Positions 16,629 through 27,270 of a stretch of 64,000 nucleotides of DNA are shown here, piece by piece. Under the pieces are notes generated by a model. That model was given only the letters and a program-made list of their open reading frames with translations, was not told where the DNA came from and did not search any database. Each line of letters starts with the position of its first letter. Position 1 is the first letter of the stretch. The position numbers and the translations under genes are program-made. Source of the stretch: Geobacter sp. SVR (lineage in GTDB: Bacteria > Desulfobacterota > Desulfuromonadia > Geobacterales > Pseudopelobacteraceae); the NCBI RefSeq assembly GCF_016865365.1, contig NZ_AP024469.1:1045001-1109000 (forward strand), written 5' to 3'.

Positions 16629-17684
16629 ATGGGCAGCAAGATAAAGGTACTCGTCATAGACGACTCGGCGGTCATCAGGGCGATACTGACGGAGATATTG
16701 AATGAGGCTGACGATATAGAAGTAGTCGGTTCGGCGGCTGACCCGATTTTTGCAAAAACCAAGATTACGAGCCTGCAGCCGGACGTCATTACCCTGGATG
16801 TGGAAATGCCGCGGATGGACGGCCTGACTTTCCTTGATGAACTGATGCATACCGACCCGCTGCCGGTAGTTATGGTGAGTTCCCTGACGCAAAAATCATG
16901 CGACACGACATTGCGCGCCCTGGAACTGGGAGCGGTCGACTATGTAACAAAGCCGACTGTCGATATTTCGGAAGGGATTGCGGATCTGGCCGGCGAGATT
17001 GTCAGGAAGGTGCGGATTGCCGCAAAAGCCAGGATCAGACGGCAAGCATTGCCCATAGTGCCTCCGGCTATTCCGATTGCAAGGCCCTTTTCCGCACTCG
17101 ATACCAGACGGATGGCCACAACTGACAAACTGATTGCCATTGGTGCCTCCACCGGTGGGACCCAGGCGCTCACCGAGGTTATCATGGCACTGCCGGCATC
17201 GGTACCCGGTGTTGTCATTGTCCAGCATATGCCCCCTCTGTTCACCAAGTCATTTGCCAAACGTCTGAACGAGATGGCTCGAGTTACGGTCAAAGAGGCG
17301 GAGCATGGCGATAGAATCTCCCGTGGGACCGTATATGTTGCACCGGGCGGCAAGCACATGTCTGTTAGCCGAAGTGGTGCCATGTACCATATCGAACTGT
17401 CTGATGGGCCGGCTGTGAATTTTGTGAAGCCTGCTGTTGATGTTCTGTTCAGGTCGGTTGCAAAGTATGCAGGGAAAAATGCGGTGGGGGTGATTCTAAC
17501 CGGCATGGGTGAAGATGGCGCCAGGGGCCTGAAAGAGATGCGGGAGCATGGCGCATTGACCTTTGCTCAGGACGAGGCCAGTTGCGTGGTATTCGGCATG
17601 CCGAAGAAGGCGATCGAAATGGGAGCCGTGGACCGGATACTGCCGCTGAACCTGGTGACGCGCAACATCATGGATGCTGTATAG
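16629..17684 (+). CDS. cheB: CheB receptor methylesterase/deamidase
   Basis: 351 residues. Receiver domain 1-120 (VLVIDDSAVIR; phospho-Asp in ITLDVEMPRMDG; Lys in YVTKPTV), a linker, then the methylesterase domain. Its triad is seen as Ser in GASTGGTQAL, His in VIVQHMPP and Asp in TGMGEDGARGL. Phosphorylation by CheA activates demethylation of receptors, opposing CheR. Complete and of normal length. Confidence 0.96.
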   Translation: MGSKIKVLVIDDSAVIRAILTEILNEADDIEVVGSAADPIFAKTKITSLQPDVITLDVEMPRMDGLTFLDELMHTDPLPVVMVSSLTQKSCDTTLRALELGAVDYVTKPTVDISEGIADLAGEIVRKVRIAAKARIRRQALPIVPPAIPIARPFSALDTRRMATTDKLIAIGASTGGTQALTEVIMALPASVPGVVIVQHMPPLFTKSFAKRLNEMARVTVKEAEHGDRISRGTVYVAPGGKHMSVSRSGAMYHIELSDGPAVNFVKPAVDVLFRSVAKYAGKNAVGVILTGMGEDGARGLKEMREHGALTFAQDEASCVVFGMPKKAIEMGAVDRILPLNLVTRNIMDAV

Positions 17685-17700
17685 AGGAGGATGCCAGATC

Positions 17701-18204
17701 ATGACCACCGATACTACAAACAGGCAGACGGTGCTCATCGTGGATGACACCCCAGAGGACATCCGCGTGTTGATGGAAACCTTGCGCCATGAATACTCCA
17801 TCATCGTTGTCACGGGCGGTGAACGTGCACTTCAATTGGCCCATGCAGAACCGGTCCCCGATATTATTCTCTTGGATGTCACTATGTCGGGGCTGGATGG
17901 CTATGAAATCTGCACATGGCTCAAGTCCTTTGAAAAGACAAATCCTATACCTGTACTGTTTATAAACGCCAAATCCCGGGAGGACGATGAATGTACTGGT
18001 CTGGAACTGGGAGCGGCTAATTACATCCGCAAGCCGTTTTATCCTGTAGTCTTAAAAGCCAGGATCAGAAACCTTCTGAATCAGAGGGGGCATTTGGATG
18101 GAAAGCGAAACCAGAGAATTACGGCTGTCCTTGGAAATAAACTACTGCCTTGCCACCATGAACCTACGTTGAGCACTGGTCGGAATTTACATCAAGGAAA
18201 ATGA
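17701..18204 (+). CDS. Receiver-only response regulator, atypical
   Basis: 167 residues from ATG 17701 with GAGGAGG about ten bases upstream. The receiver domain keeps the acidic pair (LIVDDTPED), the phospho-Asp (LLDVTMSG, residue 59) and the Lys (YIRKPFYP). The conserved switch Thr/Ser is Asn89 (VLFINAKS). About 40 residues with no domain follow. Domain and flanks match the receiver of the next gene closely (VLMETLRxEYxIIV; ALQxAxxEPxPDIILLD; GLELGA), so it is a tandem duplicate that lost its output domain. With Thr replaced, the activation switch may be altered or constitutive. Confidence 0.85.
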   Translation: MTTDTTNRQTVLIVDDTPEDIRVLMETLRHEYSIIVVTGGERALQLAHAEPVPDIILLDVTMSGLDGYEICTWLKSFEKTNPIPVLFINAKSREDDECTGLELGAANYIRKPFYPVVLKARIRNLLNQRGHLDGKRNQRITAVLGNKLLPCHHEPTLSTGRNLHQGK

Positions 18205-18206
18205 AA

Positions 18207-19337
18207 ATGAACAACATCATTCGCAAGAATAAAGTTCTTATCGTTGACGACTCCAACGTAAACGTACAAGTGCTTATGGAAACATTGCGCGACGAGTATG
18301 CCATAATCGTTGCCACGAGTGGTCACAAGGCGCTGCAGATGGCTAACCTCGAACCGCGGCCCGATATCATCCTGCTGGATATCAATATGCCCGAAATGGA
18401 CGGCTATGAAGTATGCAGGAAATTGAAATCCGATAGCGCCACCGAGTCAATTCCTATTATCTTCATCACGGCCTTGTCAGAGAAGGATGACGAGAAGAAA
18501 GGTCTGGAACTGGGAGCGGTTGACTACATAATCAAGCCGTTCAGTCCGGATTTGGTGAGGGCCAGGGTGCGCAATCACCTCGAATTAAAGCGGCATCGCG
18601 ATTTTTGGGAAGACCTTGTCCAGGAGCGAACGAGCGAATTGGCCCTTGTTCAGGATGCGGCCATTTATGGCCTCGGTATCCTGGCCGAATACCGCGATCC
18701 GGAGACAGGTCAGCACATCCGCCGCACCCAGCTCTACATACGACTGCTGGCTGAACGTCTGAAAGATCATCCCCGCTTCAAGGAATACTTTGATCAGCAC
18801 TCCATTCGCTCTCTCTATAACTCGGCACCGCTCCATGATATCGGCAAAGTCGGCGTGCCGGATCATATTTTGCGCAAACCGGGCCCTCTTACGGCAGATG
18901 AGTTCAACCAGATGAAACTGCATACCATTTATGGCCGCGACACGGTGTCGCGTATCGGTAAGCTTATGAAAGACGACAAAATATCTTCGTTCCTCAAGTG
19001 TGCCGAAGAAATTACCTACACTCATCATGAGCGATGGGACGGCACCGGTTACCATGGTTTAGCAGGGGACGAAATACCGGTTTCCGGTCGACTGATGGCT
19101 TTGGCGGATGTGTATGACGCTCTGGTCAGCAAACGGGTCTATAAGACCGCTTATGCCCACGAACAGGCTTTTATGATCATCACGCGGGGAGATGGCCGAA
19201 CATCCCCCGGTCATTTCGATCCCGACGTTTTACAGGCGTTTGTTGATGTGCATGGGGATTTTCGCGAGATATCTCTTGAATACCAAGAGAGCGCTATCAA
19301 AGCACTTTCCACCGGATTGGTTTGTTCACAATGGTAA
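18207..19337 (+). CDS. Response regulator with HD-GYP domain (variant)
   Basis: 376 residues; ATG 18207 is chosen because AAGGA is too close to the in-frame ATG 18201. Receiver 1-120 is canonical (LIVDDSNVN; Asp in LLDINMPEMDG; Thr in FITALS; Lys in IIKPFSP). An HD-GYP domain follows with HDIGKVGVPD (His210-Asp211) and HHERWDGTGYHG. HD-GYP proteins are c-di-GMP phosphodiesterases. The signature GYP is GYH here (282-283), and the loop is about two residues shorter than usual. Metal ligands look intact, so activity is likely but specificity may differ. It lies at the end of the che operon. Confidence 0.88.
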   Translation: MNNIIRKNKVLIVDDSNVNVQVLMETLRDEYAIIVATSGHKALQMANLEPRPDIILLDINMPEMDGYEVCRKLKSDSATESIPIIFITALSEKDDEKKGLELGAVDYIIKPFSPDLVRARVRNHLELKRHRDFWEDLVQERTSELALVQDAAIYGLGILAEYRDPETGQHIRRTQLYIRLLAERLKDHPRFKEYFDQHSIRSLYNSAPLHDIGKVGVPDHILRKPGPLTADEFNQMKLHTIYGRDTVSRIGKLMKDDKISSFLKCAEEITYTHHERWDGTGYHGLAGDEIPVSGRLMALADVYDALVSKRVYKTAYAHEQAFMIITRGDGRTSPGHFDPDVLQAFVDVHGDFREISLEYQESAIKALSTGLVCSQW

Positions 19338-20000
19338 GTGCCATGTCAGAAGGGGCTTTGAAAGCCGCCTGGACTTGTTTTTCATGTTAAAAGGTGCCCC
19401 ATCTGATGAGCTCCTAACAGCCAGATGGGTTGCCGTGCTCTTCTGGTCTTCCTGCGGGAGTGTTCATTCATTCCCAGGTTAATTTTCGAGCCTGTGACTT
19501 CTGGTGCTTCGCTTCCCTGCGGGCATCTTCTCGGTCCAATTTTTCAAGAACAATGAAGGTTGTTATGACACCCGAGCTGGAGCAACGATCGAGGTATCGG
19601 TCCGGCAGTGGGAATATTCTTATGGAGGCGTTTTAGAAGTGGTCATAACACGTAGGGTTATAACTGATTGCTTGGGTGAGTTGGTTTCACTCGGAAGCAA
19701 GCTTTTCTACACTTGCTGATTGGAGCGAGCAGCAGGAATGGTGGAATCGATTCGCCAAGTTGCACAATTTTGAAACAGGTTGGCGTACCACCTACCGAGG
19801 AGATCCGCTTTATTTTGCATTAATGTTGTTCCGATTTGTTATTGAGCGAGGCAAAACAAAGTAACTCGAACTACAATGTCGTCCATGAGGGTTCTTTATG
19901 CAAGGATGAAAAAGCTGGAACACCGACAGTGCTATAGCTGATTGCTGACCTCTTTGACTGTGACAGCGTATGTCTTCCCGCTTCCAATGATAGGAAGCAA
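19338..20000. other. Non-coding stretch between convergent operons
   Basis: Short open frames exist (for example 19676-19864) but none has a ribosome site or a family motif. Base composition is lower in G+C than in the flanking genes. No clear terminator was found for either convergent transcript. I see no identifiable function and suspect eroded coding DNA. Confidence 0.5.
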
Positions 20001-23000
20001 TTATTGGTTGATTAATGCCTGCATAATTCCGCGGATACATCTCCGCGTATTTTCAATATCAAAATTGTCCATGTGTCTAGTAAGACTTTCAAAGGAACCT
20101 TCCAGGCTGGTTCCCCGCAGATGCTCTCCCAACTGTTTGAGCGAATCCAGTGCCTGTACCATATCCTTTTCCAGCAATGACGATATCTCATTGGCCAGGC
20201 AGGTGGCTCTGGCCGTATCAATGGGCTTGTCAGGCCGCTGCAACGACACTGGAACGGCAGAGGGCCTCCCGAATGCCGCCTCAAGGCCGTTGAGCACAAT
20301 AGCAAGACGGCCTTCGAATTCCACAAGAAGTTGTTCCCACACATCATATTCATCAGCATCCAACGCTTTTTCCAGATCCGCAGAGGAAGCCATCAGATCT
20401 TCAGCGCCGACGCTGCCGGCAATGGATTTCATGGAGTGAGCCATTCTTGCAGCCCCCTCTCTGTCGCCCGCGGCAAGTTTTTCCCTGATTTTAGTGCAGG
20501 TATCTTGCTTGGTATTGAGAAAGCGGAGCAACATCTCGCGGTAGAACTCTCGGTTGTTGTTCAGGCATTTCAACCCGGTCTCCATCACAATTCCCGGCAG
20601 TGTTGCCGGCAGGCGGACGTCGTCGGCCGGCAGTTCAGTCCGTTGGGGGGGCTGTTGTTCAGTCGGTTTCGCGGCAATCCATTTGGCCAATACCATATAA
20701 AACTCACGGGGATCTATTGGCTTGCTGATGTAGTCGCTCATGCCGGCATCAAGGCAACGTTTCCGGTCGTGGGTCATGGCATGGGCGGTCATGGCAATGA
20801 CCGGCAAATGGTTGCATGCCGGTTCGGCCCGGATCAGCCGGGTGGCCTCCCAGCCGTCCATCACCGGCATCTGGAGATCCATCAGCACGGCATCGAACGA
20901 TCCGCTCCGCGCGAGTTCAAGGGCTTCCCTGCCGTTCCCTGCTACCGTGACCTCCGCCCCTGCCGAGTTGATGAGACCGGTCGCCACCTGCTGATTAAAA
21001 TCGTTGTCCTCCACCAGGAGCAGGTGCGCTCCCCGGAAATCGACGGAGTGAGCAGCCTTGAGCACGACACCCGGAAGGGGAACCTCCTTGCCGAACGCTG
21101 TCATGATGGCATCGAAGAGCGACGACGGGGAGACCGGTTTGGCCAGGTAGCCAGCAAAACCGTCGGCCTCGCCCCTGCTGCGCACCTCATCGTTACCATA
21201 GGCCGTGACCAGGATGATGGGGGGGCAGGGCGTGAGGGAACTGTTCCTGATCAGACGCGCCGTCTCGAACCCGTCCATATCCGGCATTTTCCAGTCGAGA
21301 AGCACCAGGTTAAAGGGGCGGGTGGCGCGTGCCGATTGGAGGGCATGCAGGGCCTCGGCTCCCGACGCCGCCAGGGTGGCCTCGAAGCCGAGCTTGGTGA
21401 GCTGTTCGGCAAAGATGTCGCGGGCAGCCGCACTGTCGTCAACAACCAGGACCCGCAGCTCGGGCACAGTCTCCGGATTCCGTGCCGTAGCGGCATCGCC
21501 GATACCGAAGGCCGCGGTGAAGAAGAATTCGCTCCCTTTGCCCGGTTCGGATTCCACCCAGATCTCGCCATCCATCAACGCCACAAGCTGACTACAGATG
21601 GCCAGCCCCAGGCCGGTTCCGCCATGGCGCCTCGTGCTTGACGTGTCGACCTGGGTGAAGGGGGTGAACAGGTTCGCAAGTTGCTCGGCGGTCATGCCGA
21701 TACCGGTGTCCCGGACCGAGAAACGCAGGGTGATCCGCCCGTCGGTGCGGTCAGCCTGTTTTACGGTTACCAGGACGATCTCCCCCTGCTCCGTGAACTT
21801 GACCGCATTGCTGCAGAGGTTGATCAGTACCTGGCCGAGGCGCAGGGGATCGCCCACCAGCGCAGGCGGCACGTCGGGGGCAACGCTCAGCATGAACTCC
21901 AGCTCTTTTTCGTGGGTCTTCATGCCCACGACAGTAGTGACCTTGTCCAGCACCTCCTGGAGGATGAATTCGCCCTGCTCCATCTCCAGCTTGCCGGCCT
22001 CAATCTTGGAAAAGTCCAAAATGTCGTTGATGATTCCCAAAAGCGACTCGGCGGCAAACATGGCCTTGCCCAGGTACTCCATCTGTTTGGGGGTCAGCTC
22101 CGTTTGCAGGGCCAGGTGGATCATGCCGATCACGGCGTTCATCGGGGTGCGGATCTCATGGCTCATGTTGGTTAGAAACTCGCTCTTGGCACGGTCGGCG
22201 GCCTCGGCTGCGTCCCGGGCCTGGCCCAGATCCGCGTTACTGACCTCAAGCTGGCTGGTACGTTCCCGCACCCGCTGCTCAAGCTCCGTGTTCAAAGCCT
22301 CCAACTGCTTTTGTTTGACGGCCAATCCCTCTTCAATTCGTTTACCCTCAGTAATGTCACGAACGATCTCTATGGCGCCGGTTCGCCTCCCTTGCTTGTC
22401 ATAAAGAGGCGCCGCAACCTCCCAGATATGAACGTCCTGCCGGCCATTGAGAGCGGCAACGGAGGATTCGGCATAGAGCACCTCCCCTTTGGATCGGACA
22501 TATGCATACTTTTCTCCTGCTTCGGGATTGCCGGCATCAAGTGCATCGATCAGAGTTGGGCGACGTTCCCCATAGAATGCCACCCCATATTCGTAGTCCC
22601 CCTTGTCAATAACCAGGTTTTTCGCTACTCCGGTCAACTCTTCGATGGCATGGTTCCAGGCTACGACTCTCCCGGCGGTATCAGTAACGAACATTGCATC
22701 AGGGATGAATTCGATGATATCGTTCAGGCGGCTGTTGAGAATCTCCAGTTCTTTGCTGTTTTTCCTGACATATACCATGACAATTACGGACATGACGAAA
22801 ATCACACATGTCAACACGCTGAACGCCAAAGAGGAATACTTCAGACTGCTCAAGGCGCTGTCTTCGGTCTGTTTGGCATGTTCATCGATCAAGCGCACCA
22901 GGTGGTCGATCTGTTGCCGGTGGGCACGATAACTGCGGGCAAGCGATGTCAGTAGTATCCGTCCCGCGGTGGTGCGATCTCCTTGCAACAGTGCCGGGAA

Positions 23001-23393
23001 AAACACCGTGAGGGCGTCATGGTAGAATTTCATTGCCGGTTCATAACTGTCCTCAAGGAGAATTTTCCTGATCTCTCCCTTGGGTAATTCCTTTTTCCAA
23101 AACTCATGACGCTCATCGAAATCTTTTTTCAATTTTTTGAATTCATCAAAATATCGCTGTATTTCAATGGGATCTTTTGAATCAACAGCCAGCTGTGTGA
23201 TCAGATACGATTCGAGTATGTACATCGGAGGGGGTAAAACATCTGCGGCAAGATCTTTGTCCTGCATGATGCTTTTATAAATGGGACCGGTTACCCTCAC
23301 ATTATTGATGGTTTCCGTTGAAGCAACGTAGATTATGCCAATTCCCAGCAGGACAAATATGCTCATGAAAAACAGACGGGAATCTTTGCGCAT
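20001..23393 (-). CDS. Hybrid sensor histidine kinase (PAS-HK-REC-REC-HPt)
   Basis: 1130 residues from ATG 23393 (AGGAG seven bases upstream; the frame is open to 23411). A membrane helix near 5-22, a helical periplasmic sensor and a second helix near 200-220 are followed by a PAS domain (FIPDAMFVTDTAGRVVAWN). The kinase core has His of NMSHEIRTPMNAVIG near 410 and the ATPase motifs LINLCSNAVKF and HGGTGLGLAI. Two receivers follow (Asp of LLDWKMPDMDG near 700 and LMDLQMPVMDG near 838). A C-terminal HPt has its His in AHSMKSIAG near 985. This is a BarA-like phosphorelay. No cognate regulator is encoded next to it. Confidence 0.92.
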   Translation of the reverse strand: MRKDSRLFFMSIFVLLGIGIIYVASTETINNVRVTGPIYKSIMQDKDLAADVLPPPMYILESYLITQLAVDSKDPIEIQRYFDEFKKLKKDFDERHEFWKKELPKGEIRKILLEDSYEPAMKFYHDALTVFFPALLQGDRTTAGRILLTSLARSYRAHRQQIDHLVRLIDEHAKQTEDSALSSLKYSSLAFSVLTCVIFVMSVIVMVYVRKNSKELEILNSRLNDIIEFIPDAMFVTDTAGRVVAWNHAIEELTGVAKNLVIDKGDYEYGVAFYGERRPTLIDALDAGNPEAGEKYAYVRSKGEVLYAESSVAALNGRQDVHIWEVAAPLYDKQGRRTGAIEIVRDITEGKRIEEGLAVKQKQLEALNTELEQRVRERTSQLEVSNADLGQARDAAEAADRAKSEFLTNMSHEIRTPMNAVIGMIHLALQTELTPKQMEYLGKAMFAAESLLGIINDILDFSKIEAGKLEMEQGEFILQEVLDKVTTVVGMKTHEKELEFMLSVAPDVPPALVGDPLRLGQVLINLCSNAVKFTEQGEIVLVTVKQADRTDGRITLRFSVRDTGIGMTAEQLANLFTPFTQVDTSSTRRHGGTGLGLAICSQLVALMDGEIWVESEPGKGSEFFFTAAFGIGDAATARNPETVPELRVLVVDDSAAARDIFAEQLTKLGFEATLAASGAEALHALQSARATRPFNLVLLDWKMPDMDGFETARLIRNSSLTPCPPIILVTAYGNDEVRSRGEADGFAGYLAKPVSPSSLFDAIMTAFGKEVPLPGVVLKAAHSVDFRGAHLLLVEDNDFNQQVATGLINSAGAEVTVAGNGREALELARSGSFDAVLMDLQMPVMDGWEATRLIRAEPACNHLPVIAMTAHAMTHDRKRCLDAGMSDYISKPIDPREFYMVLAKWIAAKPTEQQPPQRTELPADDVRLPATLPGIVMETGLKCLNNNREFYREMLLRFLNTKQDTCTKIREKLAAGDREGAARMAHSMKSIAGSVGAEDLMASSADLEKALDADEYDVWEQLLVEFEGRLAIVLNGLEAAFGRPSAVPVSLQRPDKPIDTARATCLANEISSLLEKDMVQALDSLKQLGEHLRGTSLEGSFESLTRHMDNFDIENTRRCIRGIMQALINQ

Positions 23394-23468
23394 AACGAGC
23401 TCCTGACTCAATTCAAATTCAACAGGGGTATCATTCCAATCTGAATCCGTATTCAGGCTACATCCATA

Positions 23469-23966
23469 TCAGGCCACCTGCCTGATATTCTCACTCAGTT
23501 GATTCATGTCGACCGGTTTCTGGATGTAGTGCATCCCTTCCTCCACAATACCTCGCTGCGCCACAATATCGGCTATTCAAAGCTCATGATGGTATCGGTA
23601 AAGTCGTACTTAGTCCCTCTGCTATTTGAAGACGGACAGGCGCCCCAGCGCATCGGCTTCGCTCCGCAGCACCATCTCCTGGCTTGTACTCAATTCCATG
23701 AGCTTGACGGTCATGCCGTTATTGCTGTGTTTACTCATGGTCCGGATTATGTCGATGCACAGTCCTTTGGGCGTACCGTTCTCAAGATAGTTGATCGGAG
23801 GATAGCTCTTGTCGGCGGCAAACAGGATCGTCTGGCCGGAAGCAGCGGCCGTAGAATGCGGAAGGGCAAAGGAGAAGAACAACAAGATGAGGGGGAGAAC
23901 AACGGCGCAGGGAGTCGCAGTTTCTGTCCCAAACCTGCCATTATGATCGAATCCCGATTGGCGCAT
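23469..23966 (-). pseudogene. Periplasmic-binding-domain sensor kinase, internally deleted
   Basis: From ATG 23966 the frame has a signal peptide and the start of an SBP_bac_3 solute-binding domain (ILFAADKSYPPINYLEN, then GLCIDIIRTMSK), then stops near 23622. At 23469-23555 the same strand reads RGIVEEGMHYIQKPVDMNQL to a stop, the C-terminus of a receiver domain. It closely matches the end of the intact kinase at 24122 ([20 protein letters not shown]). The two ends thus belong to one sensor-kinase gene whose central two to three kilobases have been deleted. Confidence 0.7.
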
Positions 23967-23984
23967 GGTCTTACGTGAAGTCCT

Positions 23985-24070
23985 CCCGGGTTGATTGACT
24001 TGCTCAGGTAATCATCGTTCATGCCGGCATCGAGGCAACGCCGGTCCTGCGCCATGGTATGGGCCGCAAG
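23985..24070 (-). pseudogene. Receiver-domain fragment
   Basis: On the minus strand the bases read MAQDRRCLDAGMNDDYLSKS and then INPGG. This matches the receiver end of the hybrid kinase at 20001 (MTHDRKRCLDAGMSDYISKP then IDPREF). It is about 28 codons with one extra Asp and no gene around it, so it is a relic of yet another hybrid kinase. Confidence 0.6.
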
Positions 24071-24121
24071 ACGAGAAATTAAAGGGATAGGGATAGGGTG
24101 GTACGCCGTACCAGCGAAATG

Positions 24122-27100
24122 CTATGAAACTAGTAGCTGCCCGATTTTATCATTAAGTTGCTTCATATCCAGCGGCTTTGAAATGAAATGCATTCCTGAC
24201 TCGACAATCCCGCGCCGGGCGACCAGATCCGCAGTGTAGCCGGACATGAACAACACCTTGACCCCCGGCTTGATCGCCCTTATCCGCTCAACCATATCCC
24301 TGCCGTTTATTCCCGGCATTACCACGTCGGTCAGGATCAGATCAAAGGCTTCATTCTGTTCACAGAACGCAAGTGCCTTCTCCGGCGAGTCCGCCTGGAT
24401 AACCGTATATCCTATCTCCTCCAGTAATCTGGTCGTAGACCAGAGAAGCATCTCCTCATCCTCAACCAGTAGTATCCTGCCTGTTCCGCTAAGCGGCGCA
24501 GTAGCCACAGTTTCCTCCGGCTCTGCTTCCTCACGCAAACGGGGGAGGTAAATCTTGAACACCGTACCCTGTCCTGGCTCGCTGTACACATTTATGAATC
24601 CATTGTTCTGTGTGACGATGCCGTAGACGGTAGCCAGGCCGAGACCGGTCCCCTTGCCAACTTCCTTGGTGGTGAAAAAGGGCTCGAAGATATGCTTGAT
24701 GGTCTCACGCTCCATGCCGCAGCCGTTGTCGACTACGATCAACTGGACGAAATCGCCGGGGTGAGCATCGAGGTGATGATGGCTGTAATCATCGTTGATG
24801 CTCACATTGAGGGTTTCGATGGCTAGGGTGCCCCCTTCCGGCATGGCATCGCGGGCGTTGACCGAAAGGTTTATCAGTATCTGGTGCACTTGCGAGGGAT
24901 CGATCATGACGGTCCAGAGGTTGCTGCCAGGCTTGAAGGTGAGCTTGACATCCTCGCCGATCAGCCGTCCCAAGTTTTTCTCGGACTCAAGAATCAGCAT
25001 GTTGAGATTGATCGGTTTAGGCTCAATGACCTCTTTGCGGGAGAAGGCCAGAAGCTGGCGGGTGATCTTGGCTGAACGTTCCGCTGCCTGCGTTATCATC
25101 TCCAAGTTTCGCCGGAGATCCCCGTCTTCAGGAACCTTTAAAAGAGACAGGTTCGCAGTCCCCAATATGACGCTCAACATGTTGTTGAAGTCATGGGCGA
25201 TGCCGCCTGCAAGCCGCCCGATGGACTCCATCTTTTGCGCCTGATGCAATTGGGATTCAAGTTTTAATTTCTCTTCCTCATGCTGTATTGTGGCGGTGAT
25301 ATCGGAATTGATACCGAGCATACGCTCCGCTGAGCCATCGACCCCTTTAATGACTAGTCCATTTGCTTTGATATGCTTCAAGTCTCCGTTCGGCAGCAGG
25401 ATGCGAAATGTTGTGTCATAAACGTCGTCTCCGTTGAGTGCACCCTGATAGGCAGCTATAGTTGCGTCTTTGTCGTCAGGGTGCAATCGGTTGATCCACA
25501 TGTCAATATCCATTGGATTCGATCCAGGTTTCGTTCCATACAGTTCGAACATCTGATCGTTCCAGATCATTATATTGTCTCTGACGTTCCACTCCCAAAT
25601 ACCGAGCTTCGCCGAGGAAGTTGCCAAGTGAAGACGCTGGGAAAGCTCCCGCATCTTTTTCAAGTCCTGATGGCTTTTCGTGATGTCTTTTCCAAAAACA
25701 GAGATTCCGAAAGTTTTATTGCCATTTGTCAACGGATTGAAACTCAACTCCAAGATCATGGTGCCATCGACAGTTACATACTCGGTGGTATAGCTTCCTT
25801 TTTCCAGTGCAGCGCGGTAAAAATCATGCCATGTTTGGATTTGTTCTTTCTTTGAAAAGAGAACATCAGGACACATGCCAATTTCAAGCCGAATACCCCT
25901 TGTTTTGAAAAAAACTTGTTCGATGCTTTTGTTGAAAGAGCATAATCCAAATGAACCTGATTCAACTGACCATATGAAATCGGTTGTGCTGTCGATGACT
26001 CCGTTCAGTAATGCCTGTGTTTCGGTAAGCGCTCCTTCCGCTTTTTTTCGTTCGGAAATCTCTTCTAACAGTTGTTGGTTTATGACTTCGAGGTCATCGC
26101 TGTGACGTTCCAGTGCCTGCATCGTTAGCGTTTCTTGCATCCTCCTTTTATAAAACATCCACGCAATGATAATTATGAAAAGTGTGAAACTGACCAACAG
26201 CAACAGCGCTATGGCAGCTTCTTTTTTCCAGGGGGAGAGGTAGTCCTGAGTACTTTGGGCAACGGAAACGTAGAAAGGGTAGCCGTCGACTTTGCGATAG
26301 CTGATAGTTCGCTCAATCTTGTCAAAGCCGGATATGGCGGTATACGACCCTGACTTCGGATCTTTTCGGATCATTTCGAGAGTTTTGGGGGAGAGCTGTT
26401 TTGAGCCGACCTGCTCGCGAACCGAGCGTTGGGGGTAACGGACCAGCAATCCTAGGTCTTGGTCACGAAAGGTAATGGACCCGCCTTGGCCGATATCGAT
26501 GTGCAAAAGCAAATTAGAGAAGTAATCGACAAATCTGAGAGAACCGAACGCCACCCCCGCGAACGAGCCGTCCGGATTGCTAATCCGCTTGCATGCAAGG
26601 ATCGACCATTCTTTGGTGATGCGACCCATTACCGGCTTCGAAATAACCAATCTGCTCCCTTGACTATGGAGCAGCCGAGAGAAATATTCGCGATCACTGA
26701 TGTTGACCGGCTTCCCCGGTAGAAGTTTGGTTCCCCACCTGACGTTACCCGCCGCATTAGCCACCCAGATTTCTTCAAGTTCCGGGAATTGGGAATGTTG
26801 TTCTGCCATGTACTGATTCAATAAACGATCATTAATTTCATTGTTTTCCAACTGCCTCTCTGTTTCTCTGGCTAGGGAGTGCAGAGCAACGTCAATTTTG
26901 TTCAAAACACCTATTACGCTAATTTCGAGGGCTTGAGCAAGATTCTGTGTTGCGACAGAGGCTTGCGCCATGTACTGTTGATGATTTTGGTAAAGCGAAA
27001 ACCCCACCAACGAATAAACGAAGATATTAACAAGCGAAACGAGGACAAATAACCGAGTAGCAAGTTGTTTTGATTGAGACATATTTGTTGCAGCCACAGA

Positions 27101-27202
27101 ATTTTTGCCAAGAACTGGTTCCTGATCTGCGCCGTTCAACTTTGATTGCATAAAATCACCGGAAAATGAAGGGTTAAGTTCAATTTCAGGCGACTTTAAC
27201 AT
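24122..27202 (-). CDS. Sensor histidine kinase (dCache-PAS-PAS-HK-REC)
   Basis: Up to 1026 residues. A cytoplasmic leader of about 45 residues precedes a membrane helix ([20 protein letters not shown]), a large periplasmic double-Cache-type sensor and a second helix near 330-355. Two PAS domains follow (about 395-510 and 530-650), then the kinase with His in [12 protein letters not shown] near 669. ATPase motifs are [15 protein letters not shown] and [15 protein letters not shown]-terminal receiver has Asp in [10 protein letters not shown] near 957. The start is uncertain: neither the first ATG nor later in-frame ATGs has a strong ribosome site. The attached receiver implies intramolecular phosphotransfer or feedback. 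Confidence 0.9.
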   Translation of the reverse strand: MLKSPEIELNPSFSGDFMQSKLNGADQEPVLGKNSVAATNMSQSKQLATRLFVLVSLVNIFVYSLVGFSLYQNHQQYMAQASVATQNLAQALEISVIGVLNKIDVALHSLARETERQLENNEINDRLLNQYMAEQHSQFPELEEIWVANAAGNVRWGTKLLPGKPVNISDREYFSRLLHSQGSRLVISKPVMGRITKEWSILACKRISNPDGSFAGVAFGSLRFVDYFSNLLLHIDIGQGGSITFRDQDLGLLVRYPQRSVREQVGSKQLSPKTLEMIRKDPKSGSYTAISGFDKIERTISYRKVDGYPFYVSVAQSTQDYLSPWKKEAAIALLLLVSFTLFIIIIAWMFYKRRMQETLTMQALERHSDDLEVINQQLLEEISERKKAEGALTETQALLNGVIDSTTDFIWSVESGSFGLCSFNKSIEQVFFKTRGIRLEIGMCPDVLFSKKEQIQTWHDFYRAALEKGSYTTEYVTVDGTMILELSFNPLTNGNKTFGISVFGKDITKSHQDLKKMRELSQRLHLATSSAKLGIWEWNVRDNIMIWNDQMFELYGTKPGSNPMDIDMWINRLHPDDKDATIAAYQGALNGDDVYDTTFRILLPNGDLKHIKANGLVIKGVDGSAERMLGINSDITATIQHEEEKLKLESQLHQAQKMESIGRLAGGIAHDFNNMLSVILGTANLSLLKVPEDGDLRRNLEMITQAAERSAKITRQLLAFSRKEVIEPKPINLNMLILESEKNLGRLIGEDVKLTFKPGSNLWTVMIDPSQVHQILINLSVNARDAMPEGGTLAIETLNVSINDDYSHHHLDAHPGDFVQLIVVDNGCGMERETIKHIFEPFFTTKEVGKGTGLGLATVYGIVTQNNGFINVYSEPGQGTVFKIYLPRLREEAEPEETVATAPLSGTGRILLVEDEEMLLWSTTRLLEEIGYTVIQADSPEKALAFCEQNEAFDLILTDVVMPGINGRDMVERIRAIKPGVKVLFMSGYTADLVARRGIVESGMHFISKPLDMKQLNDKIGQLLVS

Positions 27203-27270
27203 AGTAAAATAAATTGTAAAAATGATTTTAATTATGGGACTTTGGCGGTTGTAATAAATGTGGCATGAAT

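Noticed and set aside
20331-21641. 436-codon open frame on the plus strand
   Set aside because: Antisense to the hybrid kinase at 20001.
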